Shown: positions 1 to 7,742, numbered from the stretch's first letter. The stretch: 12,407 nt of DNA from Prevotella sp. (GCA_022511055.1 JAFLSH010000059.1:1-12407), one strand, 5' to 3'. Translations and numbers: made by a program. The notes: generated by a model not told the origin, from the letters alone.

Positions 1-67
1 CTAAAGTGCCGCTTTTTTGTCGAAACTCACGGAGTATTTTCCGAAACTCACGGCGATTTTTCCGAAA
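1..67. repeat. Edge of a 21-bp tandem repeat
   Basis: The 12-mer CGAAACTCACGG occurs at 21-32 and again at 42-53, exactly 21 bp apart. Each copy is followed by a T-rich tail ending in C. A third unit begins at 63 (CGAAAATG) but decays after a few bases, and 1-20 aligns to the unit with about 12 of 20 matches. The array is therefore probably cut by the window edge. The period is seven codons, and several frames read through it as a heptapeptide repeat; on the minus strand one frame contains VSFGKYSVSFDKK before a stop. The array lies just downstream of the pseudouridine synthase stop. The repeat is seen directly; any function is unknown. Confidence 0.7.
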
Positions 68-103
68 ATGTCATGTGCCTACTGCCCGTTCTTTTTGCCC
101 CGG

Positions 104-1483
104 TCAGGCAAAAGGTGCGGGGCTTTCGAAGCTGACCCGCTGGCCTGTGGCCGGGTGGGTGAACTCCAGGCGGGCGGCGTGCAGGCAGAGCCGATGGGCG
201 TGGTGGCCGTAAAGCTCATCGCCCACAATGGGGCAGCCGAGCCCGAGCTGGTGGGCGCAATGCACGCGCAGCTGGTGGGTGCGCCCCGTCAGCGGGTGCA
301 GCGCCACGAGTGCCTGCCCCTCTCGAGTGCCAATCACCTCGTAGTCGGTCGTGGCCGGCTTGCCGCGCTCGAAGTCTATCACCTGTCGCGGGCGGTTGAG
401 CGGGTCGCACAGCAGCGGCAGGTCGATGCGCCCCCGCTGCTCGGCGGGCATGCTCTCTAACAGTGCCACGTAGGTCTTGCTGATGCTGCGCTCCTCGAAC
501 TGCTTCTGCAGCGGCAGGTGCGCCTGCCGGCTCTTGGCCACCAGCAGCAGGCCGCTGGTCCCCAGGTCCAGGCGGTGTACGAGCAGCGCCTGCGGGTAGC
601 GCTCATGCACAATGGTGGCTACTGAGTGCCTGATGCTTCTGCCCGGTATGCTGAGCAGCCCCGATGGCTTGTCGATAATCAGCAGCCAGTCGTCTTCGTA
701 GACCACCCGTATGTCGAGTGGCGGAAATCCCTTCAGCTCCGGGTCCGGCTCAACATCGAGCCCCTGCATCATCCACGTCAGCACGGGCTTGCACTTTCCG
801 CGGCAGGCGGGGTAGAAGCGCAGGTGGTGGCGCACCTCGCTCTTTGGCGATGGGCCCCACCAGAACTCGGCCATGCAGAGTGGCTGCAGGCGGTTTAGGT
901 AGGCATATTGCAGCAGCTTCGGCGCGCAGCAGTCGCCCGTTCCTCCGGGCGGCAGGGGGTAGCGCTTGCGGATGCGTGCCGAGCAGTGGTAGTCCTGCCA
1001 CACCTCCACCAAGTTGTGTGCCTCGCCGTGTCCGTTCATCAGGCGGTATTGCCTGAAGAGCCACTGCTGCAGCTCCTCAGACAGTTCGCGGCGGCGCTCG
1101 CCCAGGCTCTGCGCCTCGGGGCTGTCGGCGGCCAGCCGCTGCAGCTGTCCGTTCAGGTCGGAGATAATCCGCTCTGTCTGCTTGAAGTGGCCGTCGGGCT
1201 GCTGGGCATCGTAGACCGGCGGCACAAACCCCGGCCAGTCGTTGCGCCCGCAGAGCAGCCCTGAGTAGGCGGCCAGGAAGCCCAGCTGGCCGTCGGCCCG
1301 CCTGACCACCATCACGCCGAACATCTTGCCGTCGCTGCCAAGCGCCATGCCGGCCAGCTCCTGTTGCAGCTGGCTGGCGGCCAGCAGGGCCAGCGGGTGG
1401 GGCTCGTAGTGGAAGGGCCAGTTAAACTGCGCGGGGGGTGTCAGTTCGGTGTGCAGGGGCCTGAATGCTTGGGTCGCGGTCAT
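104..1483 (-). CDS. RluA-family pseudouridine synthase with N-terminal extension
   Basis: This enzyme is predicted to isomerise uridine to pseudouridine in rRNA or tRNA in the cytoplasm; the target base cannot be told from sequence. The catalytic domain covers about residues 255-459 of 459. It contains the RluA motif HRLDLGTSG (303-311) with catalytic Asp306, the RTHQLRVH motif (401-408) and GDELYG (421-426). That domain alone is the size of a normal RluA core, so about 250 residues are extra. The extension has a predicted beta-hairpin near 54-76, a helical and partly coiled region at about 98-150, and conserved-looking cysteines: GDCCAPKLL at 183-191 and ACRGKC at 226-231. Similar long RluA proteins are known in Bacteroidota and some gammaproteobacteria (recalled, not searched). 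The start ATG overlaps the stop of the upstream HTCS as ATGA, suggesting coupled translation. No terminator hairpin was found after the stop. Confidence 0.92.
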   Translation of the reverse strand: MTATQAFRPLHTELTPPAQFNWPFHYEPHPLALLAASQLQQELAGMALGSDGKMFGVMVVRRADGQLGFLAAYSGLLCGRNDWPGFVPPVYDAQQPDGHFKQTERIISDLNGQLQRLAADSPEAQSLGERRRELSEELQQWLFRQYRLMNGHGEAHNLVEVWQDYHCSARIRKRYPLPPGGTGDCCAPKLLQYAYLNRLQPLCMAEFWWGPSPKSEVRHHLRFYPACRGKCKPVLTWMMQGLDVEPDPELKGFPPLDIRVVYEDDWLLIIDKPSGLLSIPGRSIRHSVATIVHERYPQALLVHRLDLGTSGLLLVAKSRQAHLPLQKQFEERSISKTYVALLESMPAEQRGRIDLPLLCDPLNRPRQVIDFERGKPATTDYEVIGTREGQALVALHPLTGRTHQLRVHCAHQLGLGCPIVGDELYGHHAHRLCLHAARLEFTHPATGQRVSFESPAPFA

Positions 1484-4400
1484 GACTTGTCCTTGTTCTG
1501 CTCAATCATGTAGTCGCGCGGTGACATGCCGTAGAAGCGCTTGAAGATGGTTGAGAACGAAGCCGCGTTGCCGAAGCCGCAGGCATACATCACCTCGGTC
1601 ACGTTCATGTTGCCCTGTGCCAGCAGCTTGGCGGCCTGCTTCAGCCTGATGTTGCGTATGAAGTCGTGCGGCGTCTGCCCGGTCAGCTCTTTCATCTTGC
1701 GGTGCAGGTGAACGCGGCTGATGCCTGCCGCATCGGCTATGGCATCGACATTGAGGTCGGAGTTTCTCAGGTTTTTGTTAATGATGTTCATGATGCGCTC
1801 CAGCAGCTTGTCGTCAGGCGACTGCATCTCGATGTCGTCGACCCTCTGCTCCAGCCCGTCGTTGCGCGAATACTTCAGCTTCAGCTGCAACCGCGAGTTA
1901 ATCAGGTTGGCGATGGTGCGTTTCAGTATGTCCATGTTGAACGGCTTCAGGATGTAGGCATCGGCTCCCGACTCCAGTCCTTCCAGCTTGTCTTCGTCGC
2001 GGCTCTTTGCGGTCAGCAGCACGATGGGTATGTGGCTGGTCTGCGGGTTCGTCTTCAGGGTCGAGGTCAGCTGGTTGCCGTCTAACTCGGGCATCATCAC
2101 GTCGCTCAGCACCAAGTTGGGGTTGGTGCGCAGGGTCGTTGTCAGCGCTTCGCGCCCGTTGGTGCAGGCGTAGACCTGGTAGTGGGCCGACAGCTCTTGG
2201 GTCAGGTACTGGCGTATCTCCTCATCGTCCTCGGCCAGCACGATGGTCACCTGGCTGGCGGGTTGCTCCAGGCCGTCGTCAGCCTGCTCCTCGTCGCCTT
2301 CCAGCTCCGGCTCCATGGTGTCTGCCAGTCCGGCCGCCGTTTCTTCCGGCATGTTCGTCTCCACGAGCTTCTCGTCTTCCTTCAGGTGGTCGCAGCCCAG
2401 TGGTATGGTTACCACGAACTGGCATCCCTGCTCCAGATTGCGGGCTTCTATCTGTCCGTAGTGCAGCTCCACGAGCGAGCGGGTCAGGTCGAGGCCGATG
2501 CCGGTGCCGGTGTTGCGGTCGTTGACTGTCGAGGTGGTCTGGTAGAAGCGCTCGAAGATGCGCTCCAGCTTGTCGGCCGGTATCTGCTCGCCGTCATCGC
2601 TGATGGCAATGATGGCTTCCTTGTCGGTGTGGGTCAGGTTGATGTTGATATTGCCGTCTACGGGCGTGAACTTGAAGGCATTCGACAGAATGTTGACAAT
2701 GACCTTGTCGAACTGCCGGCGGTCAATCCAGACAGGCAGCTGGTCGGTGTCGTGCGTGAAGGTGAGCGCAATGCGCTTGGCCTTGGCATGGTGTTCGAAC
2801 AGCGAGTGTACGTCGTTGATGAAAGCCACAAGGTCGGTCTCCGACATGCGCATCTGCATCTGCCCCTTGTCTATCTTCCTGAGGTCCATCATCTGGTTAA
2901 TCAGGTTGAGTATGCGCTCGGCGTTCCGGCGGATGGTCTCATAGATGCTTTGCCGCTGCGGGTCCTTGTCTTGTTTCATCAGGCTGAGCAGCGGGGTCAT
3001 GATGAGTGTCATGGGGGTGCGTATCTCGTGACTGATGTTCATGAAGAAGCGCAGCTTGGTCTCGCTCATCTCCTCGGCGTGTATATGCTCCTGCAGCCGT
3101 AGCCGGTCCTGCTCCTTGCGCCGCCGCTGCTTCAGGTAGAAGAGCAAGAGGGCGGCAGCGGCCAGCACATAGGCGATATAGGCCCATACCGAGCGGTACC
3201 ACGGGGCGTGTATCTTTACCGTGAACGTGCGCTCCGGCGTTTGCAGGCTGTTGCGCTCGGCCTTGACACGGAAGTGATAAGTGCCCGGCGACAGGTGCGA
3301 GAAGGCTATCTCGTTGACACCCGGCTGCAGTCTGGCGAAAGGCTCATCGTTGATGCTGTAGAGGTAGGTGATATGCTCAGGGTCTACGTAGGTAAGCGTG
3401 GAGAGCTGAATGGTGAACGAGTTGTCGTTGTAGCCCAGCTGGAAATGGTCGGCGGCAATCGTGGTCGTGTCGCAGATTCTGTAGCCGTCTGACCGGCTGT
3501 TGCTGTTGATGGGCTCGCCGCCGATGGTAAAGGCGGTCAGCTTCACCGTAGCCTGCCACTCGTCTTGGCTCACCTTGTCTGGGTCGAACCAGGTAATGCC
3601 GCCCACGCCGCCGAACAGCATGATGGCTCGGTCGCCGCGGTCAACGACCCACGAGGCTCCGTCAGAGAACTCATTCGACTGCAGGCCGTTGTCAACGAAG
3701 TAGCTCTGTGTCACTCCGCTCTTCGGGTCGTAACAGCACAGTCCGTGGTCGGTCGACACCCACAGCCGCCCGCGCTTGTCGCGCTCTATCGAGGCAATGC
3801 CGTTGTCGGCCAGTCCTTTCTCGGTCGTGTAGAACTGCATGACCCGCTTCTTCAGGTCGTAGCAGTAGAGGCCATCGTTAGTGCCCAGCCAGAGCCGGCC
3901 GTCATATTCCTTGGCCACACGCACAGCTGTGCCGTAGTTCAGGCAGTTCTTGCCAAACAGGCTCACCCAGCTCTCGCGCTCGATGTCCAGGCAGCAGACA
4001 CCCACCGTAGTGGCCAGGTAGACACGCTTGCCATCGGGCGAGAGCGACATCTTCGAGATGTAGTCGTTGACAATGCTGTTCGCGGTCGAGTCGGTGGTGG
4101 CGTTCTCCAGGGCCGTGTAGGCTTTCAGCTGGTTGGTCTGCGGGTTTAGCCTGAGCAGTCCGTTGCCCATGGTGGCTATCCACACTTCGCCGTTGGCCGA
4201 GCCTTGAATGGCAAAGCCGCTGGCGGTCTGGTACTTAGGATATTGGTGGTAGGTCTTCCCATCGGCATCAATGTAGCCGAAGCCTTCGCCGTAGCTGCCC
4301 ACCCAGAGGCGGCCGCTGCTGTCTTCGCCCAGGCTCATGACCGATGCGGGGAAGTTCTCCTTGAAGTGTTTCAGCAGGCGCTGCTGGTGGTCGAGGCAGT

Positions 4401-5499
4401 AGAGCCCGTCTTTGTCGGTGCCAATCCAGGCGCGCCCCTTGCTGTCGATGAGGGTGCTGATGACACAAGCCTGCCCGATGAGGTTTTGCGGCCCTAACTT
4501 GTAGCCCATGTACTGAAACTCAGAGTCTCCCATGGGTTGCACGTAGATGCCTTTCTGCAACAGCCCCAGCCAGATGTTGCCGCTGATGTCTTCCAAGATG
4601 GAGTAGACCTTGCTCATCGACAGGTCCACTTCGCGACTGTAGTAGGGGTTGTCTTCCAGCAGTCCGCTGTCGGGGTGGTAGACAGCCACGCCCAGACCGT
4701 CGAATCCAATCATGAGCCGCCCGTCATGCCGGCAGTAGAGTGCCGAGACGTGCCTGTTGCCGGTAACGCTCAGGTGGTGGAACTGGCTGCTGTCCACGGG
4801 CTTGACATAGACACCGCCGTTTGACAGGCCAACGTAGATGTTGCCCTTCAGGTCTATGCACAGCCGCCTGACTGATGTGCGCTCGCCCTCGGCAGTGAAG
4901 TAGGCGTTGAGCATTTTTCCGTCATATTCCAGCAGTCCGCGGGTGTTGGTGGCAATCCAGAGATGCCCCTTGCTGTCCTCTTGCAGCGCGTTCACGGTGT
5001 GTATATCCTTCAGCGTGCCGCCTTGTTGCAGGGCATGCTGCCGGTCAATCATTTTCAGCAGGCCGTAGCCCGAAGTGCCGACAAGCACCTCGCCGCTGCG
5101 CCGCACTAAGAAGCAGGTAACGTAGCTGGGCACCACCTCGCCGGCCAGGGTCTTCACCTCAACGGTCTGGAACGTCTTTCCATCGTATGTCTGCAGCGCT
5201 CCGTACATGCCGAGGTAGTAGAGCCCGCTGTGGTCCTGGGTCATGCAGTTGACATAGTTGCTGGCCATGCTGTGGTGCTGCTCCTTCTCTTTCTTGATGA
5301 TATGAAAGTGGTAGCCATCATATTTGTTCAGGCCGTTTCGCGTAGCCACCCAGATGAATCCGTCTTGGTCCTGATAGATTTGGCTCGTGAAGCTGCTCGA
5401 CAGCTGTTTGTCTGCGTCATAGAGTGTTCCCTGTTGAGACAGAAGGTTTTGGCTCAGCAGCATGGATAGCAGTATGCAATAGAAACGGTTAGTTCTCAT
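1480..5499 (-). CDS. Hybrid two-component system sensor/regulator (HTCS)
   Basis: A single-protein signalling system typical of Bacteroidota glycan utilisation, here 1339 residues. In order it has a signal peptide (about 1-22); two seven-bladed-propeller-type sensor halves built from Reg_prop repeats such as GNIWLG and GRLWVGS (about 30-640); a Y_Y_Y domain (about 683-765); one membrane helix (about 770-788) followed by a basic QRRRK stop-transfer; a HisKA domain with NISHEIRTP and phospho-acceptor His824; an HATPase domain with N box NILSN (936-940) and G2 GTGIGL (998-1003); an acidic linker (about 1040-1083); a receiver domain with Asp1133 (LSDVMMP), Thr1163 and Lys1185; and a C-terminal AraC-type HTH (about 1230-1333). 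The periplasmic propeller should bind an oligosaccharide, and the AraC domain should bind DNA near the target promoter. The divergent esterase gene is the obvious candidate target, so a xylan-derived ligand is plausible but inferred. One oddity is the G1 box, which reads DDGEQI instead of the usual DxGxGI. Confidence 0.96.
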   Translation of the reverse strand: MRTNRFYCILLSMLLSQNLLSQQGTLYDADKQLSSSFTSQIYQDQDGFIWVATRNGLNKYDGYHFHIIKKEKEQHHSMASNYVNCMTQDHSGLYYLGMYGALQTYDGKTFQTVEVKTLAGEVVPSYVTCFLVRRSGEVLVGTSGYGLLKMIDRQHALQQGGTLKDIHTVNALQEDSKGHLWIATNTRGLLEYDGKMLNAYFTAEGERTSVRRLCIDLKGNIYVGLSNGGVYVKPVDSSQFHHLSVTGNRHVSALYCRHDGRLMIGFDGLGVAVYHPDSGLLEDNPYYSREVDLSMSKVYSILEDISGNIWLGLLQKGIYVQPMGDSEFQYMGYKLGPQNLIGQACVISTLIDSKGRAWIGTDKDGLYCLDHQQRLLKHFKENFPASVMSLGEDSSGRLWVGSYGEGFGYIDADGKTYHQYPKYQTASGFAIQGSANGEVWIATMGNGLLRLNPQTNQLKAYTALENATTDSTANSIVNDYISKMSLSPDGKRVYLATTVGVCCLDIERESWVSLFGKNCLNYGTAVRVAKEYDGRLWLGTNDGLYCYDLKKRVMQFYTTEKGLADNGIASIERDKRGRLWVSTDHGLCCYDPKSGVTQSYFVDNGLQSNEFSDGASWVVDRGDRAIMLFGGVGGITWFDPDKVSQDEWQATVKLTAFTIGGEPINSNSRSDGYRICDTTTIAADHFQLGYNDNSFTIQLSTLTYVDPEHITYLYSINDEPFARLQPGVNEIAFSHLSPGTYHFRVKAERNSLQTPERTFTVKIHAPWYRSVWAYIAYVLAAAALLLFYLKQRRRKEQDRLRLQEHIHAEEMSETKLRFFMNISHEIRTPMTLIMTPLLSLMKQDKDPQRQSIYETIRRNAERILNLINQMMDLRKIDKGQMQMRMSETDLVAFINDVHSLFEHHAKAKRIALTFTHDTDQLPVWIDRRQFDKVIVNILSNAFKFTPVDGNININLTHTDKEAIIAISDDGEQIPADKLERIFERFYQTTSTVNDRNTGTGIGLDLTRSLVELHYGQIEARNLEQGCQFVVTIPLGCDHLKEDEKLVETNMPEETAAGLADTMEPELEGDEEQADDGLEQPASQVTIVLAEDDEEIRQYLTQELSAHYQVYACTNGREALTTTLRTNPNLVLSDVMMPELDGNQLTSTLKTNPQTSHIPIVLLTAKSRDEDKLEGLESGADAYILKPFNMDILKRTIANLINSRLQLKLKYSRNDGLEQRVDDIEMQSPDDKLLERIMNIINKNLRNSDLNVDAIADAAGISRVHLHRKMKELTGQTPHDFIRNIRLKQAAKLLAQGNMNVTEVMYACGFGNAASFSTIFKRFYGMSPRDYMIEQNKDKS

Positions 5500-5533
5500 G
5501 GGTCTGGTACAGATTTGTTTTTACAATTTTATG

Positions 5534-5583
5534 ATATTTGTTTGCAAAGATACGCTTTTTTTAGCTTACTTCCAAACAAATGT
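5534..5583. repeat. Imperfect inverted repeat, possible operator
   Basis: ATATTTGTTTGCAA at 5534-5547 pairs with the reverse complement of 5570-5583 (ACATTTGTTTGGAA) at 12 of 14 positions, with 22 bp between the arms. The core ATTTGTTT has a further direct copy at 5513-5520. The arms overlap the -7 and -33 elements of the HTCS promoter, so a bound protein could control that promoter. The region is very AT-rich and such matches can occur by chance. Operator function is inference. Confidence 0.35.
5545..5576 (-). promoter_or_regulatory. Promoter of the HTCS gene
   Basis: On the minus strand TATCTTTG (5552-5545) matches the Bacteroidota -7 consensus TAnnTTTG. TTTG (5576-5573) lies upstream with a 20-bp spacer, which fits the -33 element. 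Transcription would begin near 5538, leaving a leader of about 40 nt before the ATG at 5499. This is the best consensus match in the window. The match is seen in the sequence; activity is inferred. Confidence 0.7.
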
Positions 5584-5611
5584 TACAAATAAAAAAAATT
5601 ATGATACTTCT

Positions 5612-5646
5612 TTTGCCGTCTATTCCGCCCAAAATCACTAATTTTG
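5612..5646 (+). promoter_or_regulatory. Promoter of the CE6-CE1 esterase gene
   Basis: TAATTTTG at 5639-5646 matches the Bacteroidota -7 consensus TAnnTTTG. A TTTG at 5612-5615 is the best -33 candidate, but its 23-bp spacer is longer than usual; a weak -33 element would suit an activator-dependent promoter. The expected start is near 5653, giving an A-rich leader of about 37 nt before the ATG at 5690, with no Shine-Dalgarno sequence. It lies back to back with the HTCS promoter. Confidence 0.6.
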
Positions 5647-5689
5647 CACAGAAAACCAAAAGTATTATCAATTAAAAACCAAAAAACCA

Positions 5690-7657
5690 ATGAAAAAGTA
5701 CTTTAGACTGGTGCTAATCTCAGCACTGCTCATTCTGACACAGGGCCGCGCCACGGCGGCCGTTGACCCCAACTTCTATATCTTCCTCTGCTTCGGCCAG
5801 TCGAACATGGAAGGCGCAGCCAAGCCCGAGGCTCAGGATTTGGCCAGCCCCGGCCCGCGCTTTCTGCTCATGCCGGCCGTAGATGATGCGGAGCGTGGCC
5901 GCAAGATGGGCGAATGGTGCGAGGCCGTGCCGCCGCTCTGCCGCCCCGGCAACGGTCTGACCCCAGCCGACTGGTTTGGCCGCACGCTCATCAAGTCGTT
6001 GCCCGAGAATGTCCGCGTGGGTGTCATCCATGTGGCCATTGGCGGCATTAAGATTGAGGGCTTCATGCCCGAGGAAATCGGCGAATACATCAAGACGGCA
6101 CCGGGCTGGATGAAGGGCATGCTCGAAGCCTACGGCAACAACCCCTACGAGCGGCTGGTCACCCTGGCCAAGAAGGCACAGAAAGACGGTGTCATCAAGG
6201 GTGTGCTGATGCACCAGGGTGAGTCGAACACCGGCGACCCCGAGTGGGCCAACAAGGTGCAGAAGGTGTACGACCGTCTGCTGGGCGACCTGAAGCTGAA
6301 GCCCGAAGAAGTGCCCCTGCTGGCCGGCGAGGTGGTGCAGGCTGACGGTCAGGGTCAGTGCATTGCCATGAACAAGCAGATACAGGAGCTTCCCAAGACC
6401 ATTCACACCGCACAGGTCATTTCATCGGCCGGCTGCACCAACCTGGCCGACCGCCTGCACTTCGATGCTGCCGGCTACCGTGAGTTGGGCTGCCGCTACG
6501 GCGAGACAATGGCGCGCCTGCTGGGTGTAGAGCCCGTGCGCCCGTACATTGAGAAGCCAAAGACCATCGAGATACCCGCCGATGCCGTGGTGGCAGAGAC
6601 CACCGTGCCCGGCAACGAGTTCCCCAAAGTGGGGCCTGACCGCCGCGCCTATTTCCGCATCAGCGCTCCCGAGGCGCGCAAGGTGGTGCTTGACATTTGC
6701 AGCAAGAAATACGACATGCAGCCCGACGGAAAGGGCAACTTCATGGCTGTTACCGACCCGCTGCCCGAGGGTTTCCACTATTATTTCATGAACATTGGCG
6801 GCGTGAACTTCGTAGACCCCGCCACGGAGACCTTCTTCGGCTGCAACCGTGAGGCCGGCGGCATCGAGATTCCCGAAGGCCCTGAGGGCGACTACTACCG
6901 CCCGCAGCAGGGCGTACCCCACGGTCAGGTGCGCAGCATCTACTACTGGTCTGAGAGCCAGAAGGTGTGGCGCCACGCCCTGGTCTATACCCCTGCCGAG
7001 TACGAGCAGCCGAAGAACATCAAGAAGCGCTATCCCGTACTCTACCTGCAACACGGCATGGGCGAGGGCGAGACCAGCTGGAGCAACCAGGGGCGCATGC
7101 AGCACATTATGGATAATGCCATTGCCAAGGGCGAGGCCGTGCCTATGCTTGTGGTCATGGAGAGCGGCGACATCAAAGCGCCTTTCGGCGGCGGCAACAA
7201 CCGCCAGGGCTTCAGCGACTACGGCGCTTCGTTCTATCCCGTGATGCTGAACGACCTGATTCCCTACATCGACCAGAACTTCCGCACCAAGGCCGACCGC
7301 GAAAACCGCGCCATGGCCGGACTGTCATGGGGTGGTCACCAGACTTTCGACATTGTGCTTAACAACCTCGACAAGTTCGCGTGGATGGGTACTTTCAGCG
7401 GTGCCATCTTCGGGCTTGATGTCAAGACGGCCTACAACGGCATCTTCACCAATGCCGATGAGTTCAACAAGAAGATTCACTATTTCTACATGAACTGGGG
7501 CTCTGAGGATTTCATAAAGAGTGGCAGCCTGGTAACGAGCTTGCGCGAGATGGGCATCAAGGTTGATGCTTCTGAGTCGCAGGACACGGCACACGAATTC
7601 CTCACTTGGCGCCGCGGACTCCATGAGTTCATACCCCATCTCTTTAAGAAGAAGTAA
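5690..7657 (+). CDS. Secreted CE6-CE1 fused acetyl/feruloyl esterase
   Basis: A 655-residue bifunctional carbohydrate esterase, predicted to remove acetyl groups and hydroxycinnamoyl (ferulate-type) esters from xylan or its oligosaccharides. Residues 1-23 form a type I signal peptide ending ATA, with no lipobox, so the protein is probably periplasmic. Residues about 28-280 are an SGNH/CE6 (SASA-like) domain with nucleophile Ser38 in FGQSNM, the HQGESN block (175-180), and Asp254 and His257 in ADRLHFD. Residues about 300-400 look like an E-set/CBM48-like beta domain that commonly precedes CE1 esterases. Residues about 410-655 are a CE1 alpha/beta-hydrolase with QHGMGEGETSW near the oxyanion hole, nucleophile Ser546 in GLSWGG, probable acid Asp607 (WGSED) and His635. 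Both active sites look intact. Fused CE6-CE1 acetyl-feruloyl esterases are known from Bacteroidota. Its neighbours are a divergent HTCS and, downstream, a strong terminator, so it is a single-gene unit. Substrate specificity is inferred from the family. Confidence 0.92.
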   Translation: MKKYFRLVLISALLILTQGRATAAVDPNFYIFLCFGQSNMEGAAKPEAQDLASPGPRFLLMPAVDDAERGRKMGEWCEAVPPLCRPGNGLTPADWFGRTLIKSLPENVRVGVIHVAIGGIKIEGFMPEEIGEYIKTAPGWMKGMLEAYGNNPYERLVTLAKKAQKDGVIKGVLMHQGESNTGDPEWANKVQKVYDRLLGDLKLKPEEVPLLAGEVVQADGQGQCIAMNKQIQELPKTIHTAQVISSAGCTNLADRLHFDAAGYRELGCRYGETMARLLGVEPVRPYIEKPKTIEIPADAVVAETTVPGNEFPKVGPDRRAYFRISAPEARKVVLDICSKKYDMQPDGKGNFMAVTDPLPEGFHYYFMNIGGVNFVDPATETFFGCNREAGGIEIPEGPEGDYYRPQQGVPHGQVRSIYYWSESQKVWRHALVYTPAEYEQPKNIKKRYPVLYLQHGMGEGETSWSNQGRMQHIMDNAIAKGEAVPMLVVMESGDIKAPFGGGNNRQGFSDYGASFYPVMLNDLIPYIDQNFRTKADRENRAMAGLSWGGHQTFDIVLNNLDKFAWMGTFSGAIFGLDVKTAYNGIFTNADEFNKKIHYFYMNWGSEDFIKSGSLVTSLREMGIKVDASESQDTAHEFLTWRRGLHEFIPHLFKKK

Positions 7658-7684
7658 GCTCCGCCGCATGGCTTTTGCGCTGGG

Positions 7685-7722
7685 AAACTCCCCGAGTATC
7701 AGGTGATACTCGGGGAGTTTTT
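7685..7722 (+). terminator. Rho-independent terminator after the esterase gene
   Basis: AAACTCCCCGAGTATC (7685-7700) pairs perfectly with GATACTCGGGGAGTTT (7705-7720) around a 4-nt AGGT loop. The 3' arm runs into a U tract (TTTTTGTT). It lies 27 nt after the esterase stop. It should end the esterase transcript and insulate the GH3 operon. Confidence 0.95.
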
Positions 7723-7742
7723 GTTGTGGGGTGGGGAAGGGG

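Noticed and set aside
6..460. Plus-strand open frames starting in the 21-bp repeat and running into the synthase gene
   Set aside because: Apart from the repeat-derived heptapeptides they are antisense to the RluA catalytic domain, and no promoter can be seen because the window begins there. The repeat is reported as DNA instead.
2182..3102. Plus-strand open frame (306 codons) opposite the HTCS kinase region
   Set aside because: The opposite strand encodes intact HisKA, HATPase and linker sequence; the translation is compositionally like other antisense shadows.
5500..5689. Small RNA or small protein gene in the divergent intergenic region
   Set aside because: The 190 bp are AT-rich, filled by two promoters, and contain no hairpin-plus-U-tract or plausible small reading frame.
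5720..7105. Two minus-strand open frames (228 and 227 codons) opposite the esterase gene
   Set aside because: The esterase has a signal peptide and two full active sites on the plus strand; the antisense products show nothing recognisable.
7685..7722. Hairpin considered as an attenuator or riboswitch for the GH3 operon
   Set aside because: It lies upstream of the predicted GH3 promoter and right after the esterase stop, with a perfect stem and U tract, so it is an ordinary terminator.
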